Below, one piece after another: positions 5,164 through 8,716 of a stretch of DNA of 8,716 nucleotides. The stretch is from Burkholderiales bacterium (GTDB taxonomy: Bacteria > Pseudomonadota > Gammaproteobacteria > Burkholderiales > SG8-39), in the NCBI GenBank assembly GCA_025929745.1, contig JAICPQ010000108.1:1-8716 (forward strand), in the 5' to 3' direction. Below the pieces are notes generated by a model. That model was not told the DNA's origin, did no database searches, and was given only the letters and a program-made list of their open reading frames with translations. Each line of letters starts with the position of its first letter. Position 1 is the first letter of the stretch. Both the position numbers and the translations under genes were made by a program.

Positions 5164-6455
5164 GGACGCAAGCGCTGCTTTCAGCGCCGGTCGTTCCGAC
5201 GCTGCTGCGGCTTTCCGCGCCGGGCGTGCTGCTCGTCGTGTTTCAGTCGATGGTGTCGGTGGGCGATACCTACTTCGTGGGACGCCTCGGCACCGAACCG
5301 CTCGCCGGGCTCGCGCTGGTCTTTCCGCTCATCATGCTCCTCCAGATGACCTCGGCCGGCGCCATGGGCGGCGGCGTGTCGTCTGCCATCGCGCGCGCGC
5401 TCGGCTCGGCGGACGGGCGCCTCGCTCGCAGGCTGGTGGTGCACGCGCTGGTGATCGCGCTCGCCATGGGCGCCTTGTTCACCATCGTCATCCTCGCTTT
5501 TGGAGACGCGATGTATCGCCTGCTCGGCGGGTCGGATGACACGCTCGCCCAGGCGCTCGCCTATTCCCAGATCGTATTCGGCGGCGCGGTCGCCGTCTGG
5601 ATCGCGAACACGCTCTCGAGCGTGCTGCGCGGCACCGGCAACATGCTCGCGCCCGCCGCCACCTTGATCGCGGCGGCCACCATCCACCTGCCGCTTTCCG
5701 GATGGCTGGTGGCGCGCATCGGCATCGCCGGCGCGGCGATCGCCTACGTCACCACGTTCGCCATCGCGGCGCTCGTCATGGCGATGCTCGTCTGGCGCTC
5801 CGCGCTGCGCCCGCGGAGCGGCGACTGGACGCTCGAATGGCACCTGTTCCGCGAGATCCTGCGCGTCGGCGCCATCTCGATGCTGTCGGCGCTGCAGACC
5901 GTGCTCACCGCCGTCATCATCACGGGCTTCGTTGGCCGCTACGGCGCCGCGGCGCTCGCGGGTTACGGCGTCGGCCTGCGGCTTGAACTCCTGCAGATCC
6001 CGCTCGTCTTCGCAGTGGGCCAGGCGCTCGTGGTCCTGGTCGGCACGAATATCGGCGGCGGTCACCCCGAGCGCGCGCGCCGCATCGCCTGGACCGGCGC
6101 CGCGCTCGCAGCGTCGATCAGCTGCGCGATCGGCGCCGCCGTATCGCTATTCCCGCTCGCCTGGGTGGGACTCTTCAGCGCGGATCCGGCGGTTCTGGAA
6201 AGCGGCTCGCGTTATCTGCGCACCGTCGCGCCGTTCTATCCGTTCCTCGCCGCAGGAATCGCGCTTTATTTCGCCTCGCAGGGCGCCGGCCGCGTGCTGC
6301 GGCCGGTGCTCGCCGGCACGGTGCGCCTCGTGCTGGTCATCGCGGGCGGCCTGGCCGCCGTTTCGCTGCAGGGCGTGTTCATGGTGATCGCGGCTGCGAT
6401 GATCGCATTCGGCGCGCTAACGCTCTGGTTCGTCGCCACCGCGAAATGGAAATGA
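5160..6455 (+). CDS. MATE family efflux transporter
   Basis: This 431-residue inner-membrane multidrug/toxin extrusion transporter has roughly 12 hydrophobic segments in two related halves, close to the usual 440-460 residues. The N-lobe signature VSVGDTYFVGRLGTEPLAG (31-49) contains D35, near the position of the aspartate used for cation coupling in NorM-type transporters. GGGVSSAIARALGSAD follows, and the half repeat AALAGYGVGLRLELLQIP...GQALVVLVGTNIGGG starts the C-lobe pattern. The family extrudes cationic drugs or metabolites in exchange for Na+ or H+; the substrate here is unknown. The start is TTG at 5160, overlapping the VanZ stop as TTGA. The open frame reaches back to 4863, but that part is antisigned by the VanZ gene in another frame and has no MATE similarity. 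The 3' end overlaps the MmgE/PrpD start. A possible link to SOS control comes from the operon position. Confidence 0.92.
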   Translation: MRTQALLSAPVVPTLLRLSAPGVLLVVFQSMVSVGDTYFVGRLGTEPLAGLALVFPLIMLLQMTSAGAMGGGVSSAIARALGSADGRLARRLVVHALVIALAMGALFTIVILAFGDAMYRLLGGSDDTLAQALAYSQIVFGGAVAVWIANTLSSVLRGTGNMLAPAATLIAAATIHLPLSGWLVARIGIAGAAIAYVTTFAIAALVMAMLVWRSALRPRSGDWTLEWHLFREILRVGAISMLSALQTVLTAVIITGFVGRYGAAALAGYGVGLRLELLQIPLVFAVGQALVVLVGTNIGGGHPERARRIAWTGAALAASISCAIGAAVSLFPLAWVGLFSADPAVLESGSRYLRTVAPFYPFLAAGIALYFASQGAGRVLRPVLAGTVRLVLVIAGGLAAVSLQGVFMVIAAAMIAFGALTLWFVATAKWK

Positions 6456-7792
6456 GTTCGATTTCAGAACAGCTGGCGGACGCCATCGCCGGCGCCGGCG
6501 AGCCGCCGCGCGAGATCGTCGAGAAGCTCCTCATCGATGTCGCCGGCCTGTGCGTCGCCGCGCGCAATACCGATTACGTACGCGCCGCTCTCGACGGCTG
6601 GGAGGCGTCCGGCAACTGCACCGCCATCGGCCAGACGCGCGCGCTGGATTCCGCCGGCGCGGCGTTTGTGAACGGCACCGCCGCGCATGGCGAAGACTTC
6701 GACGACACGTTCGAAGGCGGCCCGATCCATGCCGGCGCCGTCATCGTCCCCGCGGTTCTCGCAATCGCCGAGCGCGAGCGCCTCTCGGGCTTAGCGGCCC
6801 TGAAGGGCATTGCTATCGGTGTCGAGCTGACCTGCCGCGCGAGCCTGGTCGCACCCAAGCTCATCCACAAGGCCGGCTTTCACCCCACCGCGGTGCTCGG
6901 CGCGATCGGCGCGGCGGCCGGGGTCGCCACGGCGCTCGGCTTGCCGAAGAAGCAGTTCGTCGATGCGCTCGGCATCGTGGGCTCTATGGCGGCCGGCATC
7001 ATCGAGTATCTCGCGGAAGGAACGTGGACCAAGCGCATGCACCCGGGCTGGGCCGCGCAGTCCGGAATCCGCGCTGCCGACCTCGCGCGCAAGGGCTTCA
7101 TCGGCCCGCGCACCGTGATCGAAGGCGAGCACGGCCTCTATCACGGTTTCGCGCGCACGACGAGCGGCCAGTGGGACAAGCTCCTCGACGGCTTCGGCAA
7201 ACGCTGGGTTACCGATACCGTGGCGTTCAAGCTCTATCCGTGCGGGACGATGACGCATCCCTACATCGACTGCGCGCGCCGCCTCGCGAAGAAAGTGCAG
7301 ATCGAGGACATCGCGGAGGTCGTCTGCGAAGCTGCCGAGGGCACGCTGCACCGCCTCTGGGAGCCGCTCAAAGCGAAACAAAGCCCGCCGAACGCCTACG
7401 CCGCCAAGTTCAGCCAGCCGTACTGCATCGCCGCCGGCTTCGTTCTCGGCAACGCCGGCCTCGATGCCTTCACCGATGGGCGCGTCGCCGACCCGCGTCT
7501 GCGCGCGCTCGCCGCCAAGGTGCGCTACGAGGTGGATCCGGACAACCCGGACCCGAGCGAGTACACCGGCCACGTGCGCGTGAAGCTCAAGAACGGCTCG
7601 GTGGTGGAGGAGCGCCAAGCGCATATCCGCGGCGGGAAGCACGAGCCGCTGTCGCGCGCGGACGTCGAGGACAAGTTCACGGGCAACTGCGCCTACGGCG
7701 GCTGGAGCGACGCGCAGGCGGAAAGCTTTCTCATATGGGCGCGCGGCGCCTTCGACGCCCGCACCGTCGACCTCTCCGCCTTCAGGAAATAA
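6446..7792 (+). CDS. MmgE/PrpD family protein (dehydratase/decarboxylase-like)
   Basis: This 448-residue cytoplasmic protein belongs to the family of 2-methylcitrate dehydratase (PrpD), MmgE, cis-aconitate decarboxylase and relatives acting on tricarboxylic or related acids. The helical domain has the hallmark HGEDFDDT (81-88) and H95 in GGPIHAG. Then come GFHPTAVLG (144-152), TKRMHPGWAAQSG (195-207) and FKLYPCGTMTHPYID (about 253-267). These regions correspond to the active-site His, Lys and neighbouring residues of the family. The C-terminal lid domain contains the KVRYEVDPDNPD segment and LKNGSVVEERQAHIRGGKHEPLS. No prpB/prpC or other methylcitrate gene is beside it, so the substrate is open. 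Two start codons compete: ATG 6446 (10-base overlap with the MATE gene) and ATG 6452, which makes the ATGA junction common in this window. The 3' end runs 11 bases into the convergent hydrolase gene. Confidence 0.91.
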   Translation: MEMSSISEQLADAIAGAGEPPREIVEKLLIDVAGLCVAARNTDYVRAALDGWEASGNCTAIGQTRALDSAGAAFVNGTAAHGEDFDDTFEGGPIHAGAVIVPAVLAIAERERLSGLAALKGIAIGVELTCRASLVAPKLIHKAGFHPTAVLGAIGAAAGVATALGLPKKQFVDALGIVGSMAAGIIEYLAEGTWTKRMHPGWAAQSGIRAADLARKGFIGPRTVIEGEHGLYHGFARTTSGQWDKLLDGFGKRWVTDTVAFKLYPCGTMTHPYIDCARRLAKKVQIEDIAEVVCEAAEGTLHRLWEPLKAKQSPPNAYAAKFSQPYCIAAGFVLGNAGLDAFTDGRVADPRLRALAAKVRYEVDPDNPDPSEYTGHVRVKLKNGSVVEERQAHIRGGKHEPLSRADVEDKFTGNCAYGGWSDAQAESFLIWARGAFDARTVDLSAFRK

Positions 7793-8573
7793 ACCGGATC
7801 AGCTCGTCGAGCACGGCGTCCGGGGCTTCCCCCATCAACGTGTGCCCCGAAGCGCCAATCTCGACCGCTTTAGCGCCGGCAATGCGCTCCTGCAACGCCT
7901 TCGCTGCGCGCGGCGGCGTCATCACGTCGCGCCGGCCGAGGATGAAAAGCGCCGGGCATTTGACCTTTGCCGCGGCGGCTTCGGCGCCCGCGTAGTCGTT
8001 GCAGGCCTTGAGGTCGGCGTAGAGTACGCCCGGCCCCAGACGCTCGAGGCGCGCGAGCGCGTCGCCGTACATCCACATGCCGGGATTGGGATTGGCGGCG
8101 AAGGCGGCCTGCGCCCCGTGCCCCCAGATCGTGTGCATGTCGAATGCCGAAGAATCGTTGTCGCGCGCCGCGTCCAAAAAGGGCGCCGCGACTTTCATCG
8201 GATACCCCGTACCTACGAGCGCAATGCGCTCGCACTGCCCCGGATAGCGCGCGGCGAACTCGAGCGCGGCAAGCGAGCCCATGGAGTGGCCGACGAGGCT
8301 CGCTTTTTCCAGCTTCAGGGCTTTCAACACGCGCGAAAGCCAGTCGGCGATCGCTTCGATGCTCGAAAGCGGCGGCCCGTCGCTGCGCCCATGCGCCGGA
8401 AGATCGAGCGCGAGCACGTTGCGTCCGTGGTAGCCGAAGTAGCGGCTCTGTAGCGCGAAGGAGGAGTGGTCTAGCCCAGCGCCGTGGAGGAATGCGACGG
8501 TGGCCCTCGCGCGATCAAGCTCGTGCGCGGCGGTGTACGCGAAGACGCGCCGCCCGTCGACCTCCAGATTCAT
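7782..8573 (-). CDS. Alpha/beta hydrolase
   Basis: This 263-residue soluble protein has an alpha/beta hydrolase fold and no signal peptide, so it is likely cytoplasmic. The oxyanion-hole motif is H30-G-A-G33 and the family's D57-L-P-A-H-G-R-S64 follows. The nucleophile elbow GHSMG has Ser97. The acid is probably D216 in LGRRDVMTPP, and the histidine is H244 in GASGHTLMGEAP. The triad order Ser-Asp-His and the length fit esterase, lactonase or C-C hydrolase subgroups, and the substrate cannot be told. The ATG overlaps the TGA of the upstream MetY-like gene (ATGA), so the two are one transcription unit. It lacks the size (about 370 residues) and the GxSxGGMQAL-type motif of homoserine acetyltransferase MetX. 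The 3' end overlaps the convergent MmgE/PrpD gene by 11 bases. Confidence 0.9.
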   Translation of the reverse strand: MNLEVDGRRVFAYTAAHELDRARATVAFLHGAGLDHSSFALQSRYFGYHGRNVLALDLPAHGRSDGPPLSSIEAIADWLSRVLKALKLEKASLVGHSMGSLAALEFAARYPGQCERIALVGTGYPMKVAAPFLDAARDNDSSAFDMHTIWGHGAQAAFAANPNPGMWMYGDALARLERLGPGVLYADLKACNDYAGAEAAAAKVKCPALFILGRRDVMTPPRAAKALQERIAGAKAVEIGASGHTLMGEAPDAVLDELIRFIS

Positions 8574-8716
8574 TTTTGCGAGAACTTGAGCGAGCGGTCG
8601 AGGTCGTCAATCAGGTCCTGCGCATGCTCCAGGCCGATCGACAGGCGCACGGTGCCGGCGGTGATGCCGGCTTTCTTGAGGTCGTCGTCGCTCATCCGGT
8701 AGTGCGTGGTCGTGGC
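8570..8716 (-). CDS. Cys/Met metabolism PLP-dependent enzyme, C-terminal end (MetY-like; cut by the right window edge)
   Basis: Only the last 48 codons are in the window, beginning ATTTHYRMSDDDLKKAG and ending DRSLKFSQK. The pattern T-T-H...M-S-x-x-x-L-x-x-A-G-I...G-x-V-R-L-S-I-G-L-E-H-x-x-D-L-I-x-D-L is the C-terminus of gamma-family PLP enzymes: cystathionine gamma-synthase, O-succinylhomoserine sulfhydrylase and O-acetylhomoserine sulfhydrylase. The R in VRLSIGLEH is the conserved substrate carboxylate-binding arginine. The wording most resembles MetY-type O-acetylhomoserine aminocarboxypropyltransferase, which makes homocysteine from O-acetylhomoserine and sulfide, but the PLP-lysine region is outside the window. 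Its TGA overlaps the ATG of the alpha/beta hydrolase gene. Confidence 0.88.
   Translation of the reverse strand, partial: ATTTHYRMSDDDLKKAGITAGTVRLSIGLEHAQDLIDDLDRSLKFSQK

Noticed and set aside
3761..7792. A new phage-defence or mobile system
   Set aside because: No nuclease, helicase, toxin, recombinase or repeat was found; the block consists of known families, and only its regulation and grouping are unusual.
7782..8573. Alpha/beta hydrolase as homoserine O-acetyltransferase MetX, suggested by the MetY-like neighbour
   Set aside because: At 263 residues it is about 100 too short, and its GHSMGSLAALEFA elbow is not the MetX motif.

Overview
The window is an 8.7 kb piece of a GC-rich (by eye about two thirds G+C), extremely gene-dense bacterial chromosome. 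Family content (RidA-like protein, MFS carriers, MmgE/PrpD, O-acetylhomoserine sulfhydrylase-like enzyme, PA0069-type radical SAM protein) and a near-consensus LexA operator of the CTGT-N8-ACAG type point to a beta- or gammaproteobacterium. I favour a Burkholderiales-like betaproteobacterium, but no rRNA or other phylogenetic marker is present, so this is inference. I see no RNA gene, insertion sequence, CRISPR array, prophage gene or long repeat.

Layout: five transcription blocks with almost no intergenic DNA. (1) Minus strand, 768 down to the left edge: a Rid-family protein translationally coupled to an MFS transporter cut by the window edge. (2) Plus strand, 796-1497: a single GNAT-like acetyltransferase. 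(3) Minus strand, 3744 down to 1472: an MFS transporter coupled to a D-threonine aldolase / 3-hydroxyaspartate aldolase-like PLP enzyme. (4) Plus strand, 3761-7792: four overlapping genes, namely a PA0069-type radical SAM protein, a VanZ-like membrane protein, a MATE efflux transporter and an MmgE/PrpD family protein. (5) Minus strand, right edge down to 7782: the last 48 codons of a Cys/Met-metabolism PLP enzyme (MetY-like) coupled to an alpha/beta hydrolase. The only non-coding stretches are about 27 bp (769-795) and about 16 bp (3745-3760). There is no gene-free stretch of 300 bases or more.

The most notable signal is at 3735-3754, between divergent blocks 3 and 4: TACTGTTCATATATACAGTA. 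It matches the E. coli LexA consensus at 18 of 20 positions and has intact CTGT-N8-ACAG half-sites. It overlaps a plausible sigma70 promoter that would start transcription almost at the radical SAM start codon, and it also covers the best start codon of the divergent MFS gene. The radical SAM protein, of the spore-photoproduct-lyase-like PA0069 type, is therefore predicted to be SOS-controlled. By polarity the downstream VanZ, MATE and MmgE/PrpD genes may be too. The MATE transporter recalls lexA-dinF of E. coli, where an SOS operon also carries a MATE protein.

The remaining blocks look like ordinary accessory metabolism: transporter plus enzyme pairs for amino or hydroxy acids, and a methionine/cysteine-related pair.
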